From the NCBI GenBank assembly GCA_003445095.1, contig DLVS01000021.1, positions 1 to 15,389 on the forward strand: a DNA stretch of 15,389 nucleotides. The letters are read 5' to 3'. The stretch is from Verrucomicrobiales bacterium. Lineage in GTDB: Bacteria; Verrucomicrobiota; Verrucomicrobiia; Limisphaerales; UBA9464. Numbering within the stretch: position 1 is the stretch's first letter; every line of letters begins with the position of its first letter. Below, in pieces: positions 1 through 6,437 of this stretch. The translations under genes were made by a program, and so were the position numbers. Below the pieces are notes generated by a model. That model was given only the letters and a program-made list of their open reading frames with translations, did no database searches and had not been told where the DNA came from.

Positions 1-1
1 C

Positions 2-382
2 GTGACCTGGCCGAAAGGCAAGAAGCAACCCCGCACGCAGCAGGCCGTTGACCTCGTCGGTCGCGGGGCATTGGATGGCGTGTTCTGGGGTATGTTGTTC
101 GGCTTTATATTCTTCGTGCCTCTGCTGGGAATGGCGGTCGGCGCAGCGGTCGGGGCGATTTCTGGTAAGTTCAAGGACTACGGCATCAACGACGACTTCA
201 TCAAGGATGTGCAGTCGAAGGTGACCGAGGGTACGTCAGCTCTCTTTCTCCTGACGGGTGCCGCCAACCGCGAAAAGATCCAGGAAGCCTTCCAAGGCGT
301 GAAGATGGAGTTAATCACCTCCAACCTTTCCGACGCGCAGGAAGCCGAACTGCGGGAAGCGTTTGGTAGCGAGAAGGAATAG
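2..382 (+). CDS. DUF1269 membrane protein, 5'-truncated by window edge
   Basis: Partial gene; the window begins inside it. The visible 126 residues match the C-terminal three quarters of DUF1269 proteins: a VDLVGRGALDGVFWG segment, a glycine/alanine-rich hydrophobic hairpin (about residues 25-54, ending VGAAVGAISGKFKDYGI), then DDFIKDV and an EGTSALFLL strand, closing with an acidic helix typical of the family. Family members are usually about 160-170 residues, so some 40 N-terminal residues lie outside the window and the GTG at the left edge is unlikely to be the true start. The family is membrane-associated with no established biochemical role; stress or envelope functions are only suggested by context. 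The next gene begins 27 nt downstream on the same strand, and both sit at the head of an envelope-protein gene run. Confidence 0.85.
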   Translation: MTWPKGKKQPRTQQAVDLVGRGALDGVFWGMLFGFIFFVPLLGMAVGAAVGAISGKFKDYGINDDFIKDVQSKVTEGTSALFLLTGAANREKIQEAFQGVKMELITSNLSDAQEAELREAFGSEKE

Positions 383-409
383 TTTTGTGACTTGGGAGCG
401 CGCCGACTC

Positions 410-952
410 ATGAAGCAGCTTTTGGCTTTTTCTCTCTTAGGTTGGCTTCTCGTAGGATGTTCGTCGCCCCGGGTGACCACCGACTTTGCAGAAGGGACGT
501 CCTTCTCAGGATTCCGAACGTTTCAATATAAGGATTCCACGAACTCCCTGGCGGTCAGTTCACCACTGTCGCACCAACGGATCGTCAACGCCATCCGCGC
601 CGGGATGATCTCCTCTGGCTTCATTGAGGTGGAGGTGAATCCAGATTTGTTCGTCACCTACTATGGATCGACCGATCAACAAACGCATTTTCACACGACT
701 TACACGGGGATGAACACCTGGGGTGGCTCCAGCCGAAGCAGAAACCGTGTGGGATTTGATACCACGTCGTCAACCACCCGCCCTACTACCGTCACCCAAG
801 GCACGCTGGTGATTGATGTGTGGGATGCCTCCCGCAACGCGCTGCTCTGGCGTAGCGTGGCGACAAGCGCCCTCAGTTCCAATCCGCAACGGAACGCGCA
901 GACGATCAAGGAGGCCGTTGAGCGGGCGTTTAGAGATTTTCCACCCCAATAG
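410..952 (+). CDS. DUF4136 family lipoprotein
   Basis: A 180-residue exported lipoprotein. The ATG at 410 gives a clean type II signal peptide: MK, a hydrophobic stretch, then lipobox LVGC with the acylated cysteine at residue 17. An upstream in-frame TTG at 392 would only add MGARRL in front of it, and GGGAG at 394-398 suits the ATG. The mature part fits DUF4136: an N-terminal FSGFRTFQY strand (33-40), DLFVTYYG (79-86), a low-complexity Ser/Thr/Arg linker (about 105-130), GTLVIDVWDASRNALLWR (131-148), and a C-terminal helix ending RAFRDFPPQ. The family is widespread in Gram-negative bacteria, and its molecular role is not known. The product should sit in the outer or inner membrane facing the periplasm. 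It lies in the same gene run as an Lnb-type domain protein and a second lipoprotein. Confidence 0.88.
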   Translation: MKQLLAFSLLGWLLVGCSSPRVTTDFAEGTSFSGFRTFQYKDSTNSLAVSSPLSHQRIVNAIRAGMISSGFIEVEVNPDLFVTYYGSTDQQTHFHTTYTGMNTWGGSSRSRNRVGFDTTSSTTRPTTVTQGTLVIDVWDASRNALLWRSVATSALSSNPQRNAQTIKEAVERAFRDFPPQ

Positions 953-980
953 AAACACATTGGAGAGGAGAGAGGCGTCC

Positions 981-1058
981 GTGAAACTGCGCAATTTCTC
1001 ATTCCACGCTACAACTCTTATCGCCGGATCCATCCTGGTCGCCGGCGGCTCTCATTGA
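981..1058 (+). CDS. Possible 25-codon leader ORF upstream of the DUF4105 gene
   Basis: A short GTG-initiated ORF of 25 residues: a basic start (MKLRNFSFH), then a hydrophobic segment TTLIAGSILVAGGSH. A purine-rich ribosome-binding tract, GGAGAGGAGAGAGG at 962-975, lies 5-10 nt before the GTG; it is the best ribosome-binding site in this part of the window. The TGA stop (1056-1058) is immediately followed by the TTG start of the DUF4105 gene in the same frame. The segment looks like the start of a signal peptide that stops early. It may be a translated leader that loads ribosomes for the weakly initiated downstream gene, or the remnant of a lost lipoprotein. No family is recognised. Counting it reduces the gap after the DUF4136 gene from 106 to 28 nt. 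Confidence 0.35.
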   Translation: MKLRNFSFHATTLIAGSILVAGGSH

Positions 1059-2171
1059 TTGTCCCAGCCCGAACCACCGCAGCCGCCGCCTGGGCCGCCC
1101 AAACCGTTGCCGCCGGCACCCCCGGCGCGCGGGCTCAACTGGATCCGCCGTCTAATACGATGGGGCCTAAAGGCCCTTAAGTATTTCGTTCAGTTCCTGG
1201 TGATCGCCTGGGCGTCGCTGGTGATTTATTACTCGAACCTGCCCTGGCCGGCCGCACGGCTGATCCTGGCCCTAGCGTTTGGAGGATTCGCCATCTGTGC
1301 CCTTTGGGTTGTGCGCCGCCCCAAATGGCGTTGGACGCTGGCCGGCGCTTTCGTGGGAGTGGTGATCTGGTACGCCAGCATTCCGCCATCTAATGATCGG
1401 CCGTGGCGGGCCGAGGTCGCGCGTCCTCCGCGTGCGGTGATCGAAGGTGATCGCGTGCGCTTCCTCAACTATCGAAATTTCACCTACCGAAGCCGAGATG
1501 ACTTCGACATCCACTACGAGGAGCGTGAGGTGGACCTGTCCCGCCTTGTATCGGTGGACTTGCTGGTTTCGTATTGGAAGGTTGGGCCGGTGGCTCACAC
1601 GTTCCTGAGTTTCAACTTCGACGATGGTTCGCCGCCGGTATGCATTTCGATCGAAACTCGCCCGGAAGTGGGTGAAGGATTCGACCCGTTGGCGTCGCTG
1701 TTCAAGCAGTTCGAACTGGTGTATGTGGTGGGCGATGAGCGGGACCTGGTGCGGCTGCGCACGGACTACCGAGGTGAAGAGGTATTTCTGTACCGTCTCC
1801 GCATGCCGCGCGAGTCGGCGCGAGCCTTGTTTCTGATTTACCTCGGTCGCATCAATAGCCTGGCGGAGCGTCCGGAGTGGTATCACCTGCTCAAGAGCAG
1901 CTGCACGATCAACGTGATCCGTTATTCGCGGGCGGTGGGTGGGCCGCATCGGCGGTTTGAGATAAACCACTTCCTCAATGGCCTGATCGATGCCTACCTG
2001 TACCGCCTGGGCATCCTCGACACCCGCTTGTCGTTTTCCGAGTTGCGGCGACGCTCGCATATTAACGACACCGCCCGCGCCGCCGGCGACGTTCCAGACT
2101 TCTCGGCGCGGATCCGACGCGGGCTGCCGGGTACGCTAGAGCAAGAGTCCCCTGCCCCAGGCACCCCATGA
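1059..2171 (+). CDS. Membrane protein with DUF4105 / Lnb N-terminal periplasmic-type domain
   Basis: A 370-residue protein. It has a proline-rich cytoplasmic head (residues 2-24), three predicted membrane helices (about 43-59, 64-85, 91-108), then a soluble domain (about 115-340) that matches DUF4105. Diagnostic segments are VGPVAHTFLSF (175-185), VCISIETRPEVGEGF, VYVVGDERDLVRLRTD (221-236), EVFLYRLRMP, and WYHLLKSSCTINVIRY (274-289). His180 and Cys282 are the conserved His/Cys positions of this thiol-enzyme-like fold. In Bacteroides a protein with this domain (Lnb) N-acylates lipoproteins; whether this one does is inference. With three helices the domain should face the periplasm. The TTG start is weak: only GGCGG lies upstream, and the codon directly abuts the stop of a short leader ORF. 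The 3' end overlaps the next gene by 4 nt (ATGA). A later start is possible, but the domain is unaffected. Confidence 0.82.
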   Translation: MSQPEPPQPPPGPPKPLPPAPPARGLNWIRRLIRWGLKALKYFVQFLVIAWASLVIYYSNLPWPAARLILALAFGGFAICALWVVRRPKWRWTLAGAFVGVVIWYASIPPSNDRPWRAEVARPPRAVIEGDRVRFLNYRNFTYRSRDDFDIHYEEREVDLSRLVSVDLLVSYWKVGPVAHTFLSFNFDDGSPPVCISIETRPEVGEGFDPLASLFKQFELVYVVGDERDLVRLRTDYRGEEVFLYRLRMPRESARALFLIYLGRINSLAERPEWYHLLKSSCTINVIRYSRAVGGPHRRFEINHFLNGLIDAYLYRLGILDTRLSFSELRRRSHINDTARAAGDVPDFSARIRRGLPGTLEQESPAPGTP

Positions 2172-2953
2172 ACACAAAAACCATCCATTGCGGGCTCCAT
2201 GTTTTCGTCACTGTGATTGCCATGGGGCTTGCGGGGTGCGCTTCGATGAACACGGTGACCGAATCACCATCGGTCGAAGGAACCGCTTGGGTGCTCTCGT
2301 CGCTGCCCGGACGAAGCCCGGTCCCCGGAGCGACGCCGACGGTGCGATTTGAGGCCGGACGCGTGACCGGAAGCGATGGGTGCAATCGGTTCTCTCTGCC
2401 CTTCACGGCGCATGGGTCCCAAATCGAAATTGGTCCGCTGGGGCCGTCAACGCAGATGGCGTGCGCTGAGAGCACGATGGAGCAGGCCAAGGCGTTTAGC
2501 TCCGCTCTGCTCACCGCCCGCAGCTTCCGGCGTGGCGATGGAACGTTGGAACTCCTAAATGCAGACAGGGTCGTCGTCGCGACTCTGGTGTCGCAGGCGC
2601 AATCGCTCGCCGGGAGCTCCTGGAGCGTGCTGAATATCAACAACGGGAGGCAAGCCGTCGTTGGCCTCGTATCGGACTCCACGATTACAATGGCGTTCGA
2701 CACCGAAGGCCGGGTGAGCGGCACAACCGGCTGCAACCGGTACACCGCCGCCTATAGCGCCGAGGGCGATACACTGCGATTCTCGTCAGTGGCGGCGACT
2801 CGCCGGGCCTGCGATAACCGCGCCTTGCAGGAACAGGAAGAGGCATTTCTTCGCGCACTTGAGTCAGTCGCCACCCTGCGTTTCGAGGGCGATTGGCTCG
2901 ATCTGCGACAGAAGGACGGAGCGATGTCGGTCCTCCTGGAGCGGAAGCGATAG
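2168..2953 (+). CDS. Lipoprotein with two META (HslJ-like) domains
   Basis: A 261-residue exported lipoprotein. The signal peptide ends in lipobox LAGC with acylated Cys24. Two META domains follow in tandem: about residues 36-141 and 145-258. Each opens with the family's tryptophan strand (GTAWVLSSL; GSSWSVLNI), has the GRVxGxxGCNR motif (65-74 and 182-191) and a later (T)xxxAC motif (TQMAC ending at Cys99; TRRAC ending at Cys215). The second copy is closer to the family consensus. META domains occur in HslJ, a heat-inducible E. coli lipoprotein linked to novobiocin resistance, and in secreted proteins; no enzymatic activity is known. The ATG overlaps the TGA of the DUF4105 gene in ATGA, indicating translational coupling. 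No terminator-like hairpin was seen after the stop. Confidence 0.9.
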   Translation: MNTKTIHCGLHVFVTVIAMGLAGCASMNTVTESPSVEGTAWVLSSLPGRSPVPGATPTVRFEAGRVTGSDGCNRFSLPFTAHGSQIEIGPLGPSTQMACAESTMEQAKAFSSALLTARSFRRGDGTLELLNADRVVVATLVSQAQSLAGSSWSVLNINNGRQAVVGLVSDSTITMAFDTEGRVSGTTGCNRYTAAYSAEGDTLRFSSVAATRRACDNRALQEQEEAFLRALESVATLRFEGDWLDLRQKDGAMSVLLERKR

Positions 2954-3031
2954 CCTTCGTCTCAGAATCCATCCACCGCTTCAACAGGCGCCTGATTAAA
3001 GCCCGGCGGTGTGACCATTTACCACGCGTAA

Positions 3032-3148
3032 CTCTATCGGGAAATTGCGTGGCTCAAAAAGTACGGTCCCCTCCTGCGACGTGCCGTCGAGCCTAGGGAA
3101 GCAGTAAATGGGTCTGCGCCAAAATGGACACCAGAGGAGTGGATGTGA
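3032..3148 (+). pseudogene. 3' remnant of an unidentified gene, overlapping the PP-loop gene start
   Basis: Reading frame from 3032 gives 38 residues that look coding: LYREIAWLKKYGPLLRR near the start and a C-terminus KWTPEEWM, ending in TGA at 3146-3148. There is no start codon with a ribosome-binding site at its head; in the same frame a TAA lies at 3029-3031 and a TGA at 2993-2995. The few residues between those stops (GGVTIYHA) also look protein-like, as if a frame had been broken by a stop. Its TGA overlaps the GTG start of the next gene as GTGA, the usual geometry of a coupled upstream gene, which argues that this was a real gene's end rather than a chance ORF. I do not recognise the family. 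Confidence 0.35.
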
Positions 3149-4824
3149 TCAAGGCACGACAACCTACGCGTAGGCTTGTCTTGATGACGAATTCTGGGAC
3201 GCTGCCTCCACACCCAATCGAAGATTTATCCCGGCTGCTGGTTCCAACACGGTTCTTCGGCTGTTCCGGCATACTCAAACCGCGCTCTCGAACAAAATGG
3301 ACGCCGATGCATTTTCGGTTTCATAGATCAGACCGCCTTCCGCGGCTGGCCTGGTGCGCTATTTTGGAGCACGGTTCAGACGCGGTCGACGTACATCATG
3401 GACCGTGGGTGGAAACCCGTTCTGAATTTTTCGTCGAGGGTGCTTGGGACGGCCCTTTCGAAGACGGGCGTTTCCTGGATGCCCTCGCTCTCATGGGGAC
3501 GGGGGCGCGCCTCGGAAGCAACGAAGTCCTCTTCGCCACCCCGTGCCATGTGCTGGAACGCCTATTTACCGTCCGCGTGAGTTGCCGGCTGTTCGTCTCA
3601 CCCTCGCTTGCATTTGTGCTGGCCGCGTCTGGCATGGAGTTGGACCCGGCGTACATCCCCTACCAGGCGGACCTGCTCAGGATGATCCGTCGGAGGCAAT
3701 ACCACCACGGTTCGATCCCGGCGGCGAATGGGCATTCAGTCTGTGTTCACCATTACGCAAATCTTCGCGTCGGACCTGACCTCACAGTGCGGGTCGAACC
3801 GAAAAAGGGACCACCCGATTTCGGCTCCTTCCCGGAGTACCGAGATTTCCTCGTCTCGAGGTTTCGGCGGGTCGTGGAGAATGCCGGGGCCCCGACGAGG
3901 AGTGCGCGCTATGAACCGATCTCCATGCTGTCGACTGGCTACGACTCACCGGCCTGCACGGTGCTGGCGATGGAGGCGGGATGTCGAGAGGCCGTCACCT
4001 TTCGAACGGCCCGGTCCGATTGGGGCGGCGAACAACCTGTGGACAGCGGCCGACCGATCGCGGAGCGCCTCGGCCTAGCCGTTCAGGAATTCGAACGCCT
4101 TGAGGCGCTGAAACAGTCGGACTTCCCGGAGGCCGAGTTCGTGGCTGCGGGTGACTTGGGGCAGGATTTCGAAATCGCCGCTTTGGCCCACCTGCTTCCC
4201 GGACGTCTGGTCGTCGTCGGCTATCACGGCGACGTCGTGTGGGACGTTAACCTCAAGAAGGTCGAGCGGGATATCCATCGTTACGAAGCCGGAGGATGCT
4301 GCTGGACTGATTTCCGGTTCCGCACTGGCTTTATCCTCGCGCCGTTGCCATTCATCGGCTGCCTTAGCCATCCCTCGATTCAGCGGATTAGCGCCGCGCC
4401 TGAGATGGCGCCGTGGCGCGTCGGCGGACGCTACGACCGTCCGATCCCGCGGCGGCTCGTCGAGGAAAAAGGCGTGGCGCGCGAGATGTTTGGCCAGCAA
4501 AAGAAATCCATCAGCATCCTGCTCAACCGTCATGATGCGATGCTGGATCGCATGACGCCGGCTTCCGCGGAGGCATTCGAGGCGTATTACCAAGCCAACC
4601 GGAAACGACGGTCGACGCTCCGGCAAGCGATCTATCACCTCGTCTTTCAGGTGCACCGGGTGAGCTTCCCCCTGCTCACCCGAATCAACTCGGTCCTCTA
4701 CCAGCTCCATATTCCTTGGTACCTACCGTCCCTTGTGCCGTCGCGGTTCGCGCAATGCCCGGGACGTCCGTCGTTTCTAGTCCACTGGGGCCTGAGGACG
4801 CTCAAGGACCGATACCAGATTTAA
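3145..4824 (+). CDS. PP-loop ATPase related to the asparagine synthetase synthase domain
   Basis: A 559-residue protein that I place among adenine-nucleotide alpha-hydrolase-fold (AsnB synthase-like) proteins. Visible signatures: a pyrophosphate loop STGYDS at residues 263-268 (AsnB has SGGLDS), a following TVLAMEAGCREAVTFRT segment, GYHGDVVWD at 359-367 where AsnB has its second acidic loop (GxGxDE), and RYDRPIPRRLVEEKG from 429. No class-II glutaminase domain is present: the N-terminus has no catalytic Cys2 and does not read like one. The expected chemistry is ATP-dependent adenylation of a carboxyl or carbonyl group; substrate and nitrogen source are unknown. I chose the GTG at 3145 because AGAGGAG (3133-3139) lies 5 nt before it and it overlaps the previous stop as GTGA; an in-frame ATG at 3124 would add seven residues. 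No signal peptide. Proteins of this kind often sit in exopolysaccharide clusters, but no glycosyltransferase is visible here. Confidence 0.7.
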   Translation: MIKARQPTRRLVLMTNSGTLPPHPIEDLSRLLVPTRFFGCSGILKPRSRTKWTPMHFRFHRSDRLPRLAWCAILEHGSDAVDVHHGPWVETRSEFFVEGAWDGPFEDGRFLDALALMGTGARLGSNEVLFATPCHVLERLFTVRVSCRLFVSPSLAFVLAASGMELDPAYIPYQADLLRMIRRRQYHHGSIPAANGHSVCVHHYANLRVGPDLTVRVEPKKGPPDFGSFPEYRDFLVSRFRRVVENAGAPTRSARYEPISMLSTGYDSPACTVLAMEAGCREAVTFRTARSDWGGEQPVDSGRPIAERLGLAVQEFERLEALKQSDFPEAEFVAAGDLGQDFEIAALAHLLPGRLVVVGYHGDVVWDVNLKKVERDIHRYEAGGCCWTDFRFRTGFILAPLPFIGCLSHPSIQRISAAPEMAPWRVGGRYDRPIPRRLVEEKGVAREMFGQQKKSISILLNRHDAMLDRMTPASAEAFEAYYQANRKRRSTLRQAIYHLVFQVHRVSFPLLTRINSVLYQLHIPWYLPSLVPSRFAQCPGRPSFLVHWGLRTLKDRYQI

Positions 4825-5000
4825 CGTCAAACGATTCCCCGTGCCTTCTCGTGAGCTTCGGTCGTTGCCCAGAGGCGCGCTCATTCTCGAGACGCGGCTG
4901 CTGGAAAAACGAAAAAAGCATCGATCACCTGTAAGGCGCTCGAGAACGAAGCGACCCATCCTACAAGATGCCTAACCGTACCTCGGGTGCCCTCTCATAA
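4825..5000. other. Intergenic gap upstream of the ECF module
   Basis: A 176-nt gap in which I see no convincing gene. It should hold the promoter of the three-gene sigma module, but no clear -35/-10 pair can be named. An 8-nt inverted repeat, TTCTCGAG at 4884-4891 and CTCGAGAA at 4939-4946, separated by 47 nt, is the only symmetric element seen; the separation is too long for a terminator, and chance is likely. A 44-codon Arg/Lys-rich frame from GTG 4841 to TAA 4975 has no ribosome-binding site and was not called. Confidence 0.4.
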
Positions 5001-5354
5001 ATGGACGCTCCCAAACCAGGTGATAGTGCCCGGGCTAGAGTGCGAGCCGTGTTGCTGCCGAATTGCCGTGAAATGTGCCGTCACTCATCGGGGGCGTTGG
5101 ATGGGCTATTGCCGTGGTGGCAACGGCCGACGGTGATGCTTCACTTGCTCTTCTGTCGCCTCTGCCGTCGATACCGTCACCAACTCCGCTGGCTGCACCG
5201 CAATCTCTGCCTGGCGACGGTCCAGGGGTCGCGGGTGAGCCATCTGCCGAAAGCGGCCCGAAGCCGACTCAAACAGGTCGTCCTGGATCACTGCCGCCTT
5301 GGCTCCGCATACGCCCCCACCGCCAGTGAGCTTCCGCAGCATCCTCCGTCATGA
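5001..5354 (+). CDS. Zinc-finger (zf-HC2-like) putative anti-sigma factor, upstream copy
   Basis: A 117-residue protein with a zinc-binding pattern C-x25-H-x3-C-x2-C (Cys22, His48, Cys52, Cys55), the layout of ZAS-type anti-sigma domains. The key segment is MLHLLFCRLCRRYRHQLRW (46-64). Residues 22-67 align without a gap to residues 23-68 of the protein encoded just after the sigma gene, including all four zinc ligands. The tail has an LPKAARSRLKQVV helix resembling the other copy's C-terminus, then a low-complexity end. No membrane helix is seen, so it would be a soluble cytoplasmic anti-sigma. The ATG at 5001 lacks a clear ribosome-binding site, but starting later (ATG 5073) would remove Cys22. 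Its TGA overlaps the sigma-factor ATG (ATGA), so the pair is translationally coupled. Binding to the sigma factor is inference from layout and domain. Confidence 0.7.
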   Translation: MDAPKPGDSARARVRAVLLPNCREMCRHSSGALDGLLPWWQRPTVMLHLLFCRLCRRYRHQLRWLHRNLCLATVQGSRVSHLPKAARSRLKQVVLDHCRLGSAYAPTASELPQHPPS

Positions 5355-6019
5355 CCACCGCCGCCGACAAGTCTATGGAGCCGCCCCAACCTGCTTCGTC
5401 CGCCCGTACCGTTCTCGTGGACGACGCGCCTGTCTTGGACCCCGAGCGTTGGGTGGACGAACACGGCGATTGCTTGTTCCATTTTGCACTTTCACGTTTG
5501 CGCGACCCGGTCCTGGCCGAGGATTTTGTACAAGAAGCGTTGTTGGCCGCCTTGCGCTCGCGCCATCGATTCGAGGGCCGCTCGTCGGAACGCAGTTGGC
5601 TAACTGGCATCCTGAAGAACAAAATCCTCGACCACTTCCGCAAGGCCGGTCGGGAGACCGTGTTTACCGACTTGGAGTTCTATCGTGAGGAAGAGGCGCA
5701 GGCGTTCGATAATACCGCTTTCCCGGATCACTGGAATGCGGCGACGGCGCCTTCAGAATGGACCGGAGCCGGGGCGGCGCTTAACCAAGAGGAATTCTGG
5801 CAGGTCTTCCACCGTTGCAGTGGCAAGCTACCGGAGCGGGTTGCGCGGGTGTTTCTCTTGCGCGAAGTGGACCATATCTCCAGCGACGAGATTTGCGCGA
5901 CGCTGAACATCACGCCCAGCAACCTTTGGGTGATGCTCCATCGAGCGCGGCTGGCGTTGCGACGGTGCCTTGAAGTGAATTGGTTCGAGGCGCAATCTCC
6001 AACATCGGACGAAGCATGA
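5351..6019 (+). CDS. ECF-type RNA polymerase sigma-70 factor
   Basis: A 222-residue ECF sigma factor. Region 2 spans about residues 33-100, with RDPVLAEDFVQEALLAAL (51-68, core-polymerase-binding helix), RFEGRSSERSWLTGILKNK (73-91, the -10 recognition side) and ILDHFRKAGRE. A 50-residue linker contains EWTGAGAALNQEEFWQVFH. Region 4 covers about 153-208, with LPERVARVFLLREVDHIS and the helix-turn-helix DEICATLNITPSNLWVMLHR (179-198). The LREVD...EIC...NLWVMLHRARLALRRCLE pattern with a C-terminal WFE resembles the TIGR02943 group, which is typically followed by a small zinc-finger gene, as here. The ATG overlaps the upstream gene's stop, and the stop overlaps the next gene's ATG; both overlaps are ATGA. 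The 30-residue N-terminal extension is low-complexity. The regulon and signal cannot be read from the sequence. Confidence 0.93.
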   Translation: MTTAADKSMEPPQPASSARTVLVDDAPVLDPERWVDEHGDCLFHFALSRLRDPVLAEDFVQEALLAALRSRHRFEGRSSERSWLTGILKNKILDHFRKAGRETVFTDLEFYREEEAQAFDNTAFPDHWNAATAPSEWTGAGAALNQEEFWQVFHRCSGKLPERVARVFLLREVDHISSDEICATLNITPSNLWVMLHRARLALRRCLEVNWFEAQSPTSDEA

Positions 6020-6330
6020 GTGGTCTGGTGAAATGGCTCAAGTGGCGGGGCGTGGTGTTACTCGCGGCGCTGACGCCGCCGTGTCGGCAGATCGCTCAGC
6101 TCGCCTCGCGTGCGTATGAGCGGCCGTTGTCGCCCTGGACGCGCTTCCGTCTGCGGATGCACTTGCGAATTTGCGCTGCCTGCGAGCGTTATCTGCGACA
6201 ACTCGAAATTCTTCACCAGGCCGCTGGAAGTATGGGGGAGAAACCGCCCACGGCGGCCAATGCGCGGCTGGCGGCGGACGCGAAGGACCGGCTCAAGCGG
6301 CGCCTGCGTTGCGAGCGGGTGGATTCCTGA
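6016..6330 (+). CDS. Zinc-finger (zf-HC2-like) putative anti-sigma factor, downstream copy
   Basis: A 104-residue protein with zinc ligands Cys23, His49, Cys53 and Cys56 in the pattern C-x25-H-x3-C-x2-C; the core is RMHLRICAACERYLRQLEIL (47-66). The N-terminus (WRGVVLLAALTPPC) parallels the VRAVLLPNC start of the upstream copy. The C-terminus carries a basic helix (DAKDRLKRRLRC). The ATG at 6016 overlaps the sigma-factor TGA as ATGA; the in-frame GTG at 5980 would add 12 residues but lies deep within the sigma gene. This position, directly after a TIGR02943-like sigma factor, is the normal place for its zinc-finger partner. It would hold the sigma inactive in the cytoplasm, possibly in response to redox or zinc state; that is inferred from the ZAS family. 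No membrane segment is predicted with confidence, although residues 13-19 are hydrophobic. Confidence 0.78.
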   Translation: MSGLVKWLKWRGVVLLAALTPPCRQIAQLASRAYERPLSPWTRFRLRMHLRICAACERYLRQLEILHQAAGSMGEKPPTAANARLAADAKDRLKRRLRCERVDS

Positions 6331-6437
6331 GACGACCGCGAGGGTAAGTGCGGTTGGCCGATGCGCCTAGGACGGAGCGGATGAACCGAAGGGCAGGCTG
6401 CAGTTTGGAGTGTCAGAGGCAGGAGACGAGGTTCCCC

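Noticed and set aside
813..1058. An 81-codon plus-strand ORF overlapping the DUF4136 gene.
   Set aside because: Its first two thirds are out-of-frame Arg/Pro-rich reading of the lipoprotein gene. Only the last 25 codons, from GTG 981, have their own ribosome-binding site.
1272..2060. A 262-codon minus-strand ORF.
   Set aside because: Antisense to the DUF4105 gene, whose domain match is clear. The minus product is His/Arg/Gln-rich shadow sequence.
2062..2745. A 227-codon minus-strand ORF.
   Set aside because: Antisense to the two-META lipoprotein gene; no signal, motif or ribosome-binding site of its own.
4075..4710. A 211-codon minus-strand ORF.
   Set aside because: Antisense to the PP-loop gene. 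Its length is explained by GC-rich codon usage on the opposite strand.
4884..4946. Inverted repeat TTCTCGAG / CTCGAGAA.
   Set aside because: Only 8 nt with a 47-nt spacer and no T-run. Too weak to call as an operator or terminator; chance occurrence is likely.
4841..4975. A 44-codon basic ORF between the PP-loop gene and the sigma module.
   Set aside because: No ribosome-binding site before the GTG, no recognisable motif, and Arg/Lys-rich composition with low information.
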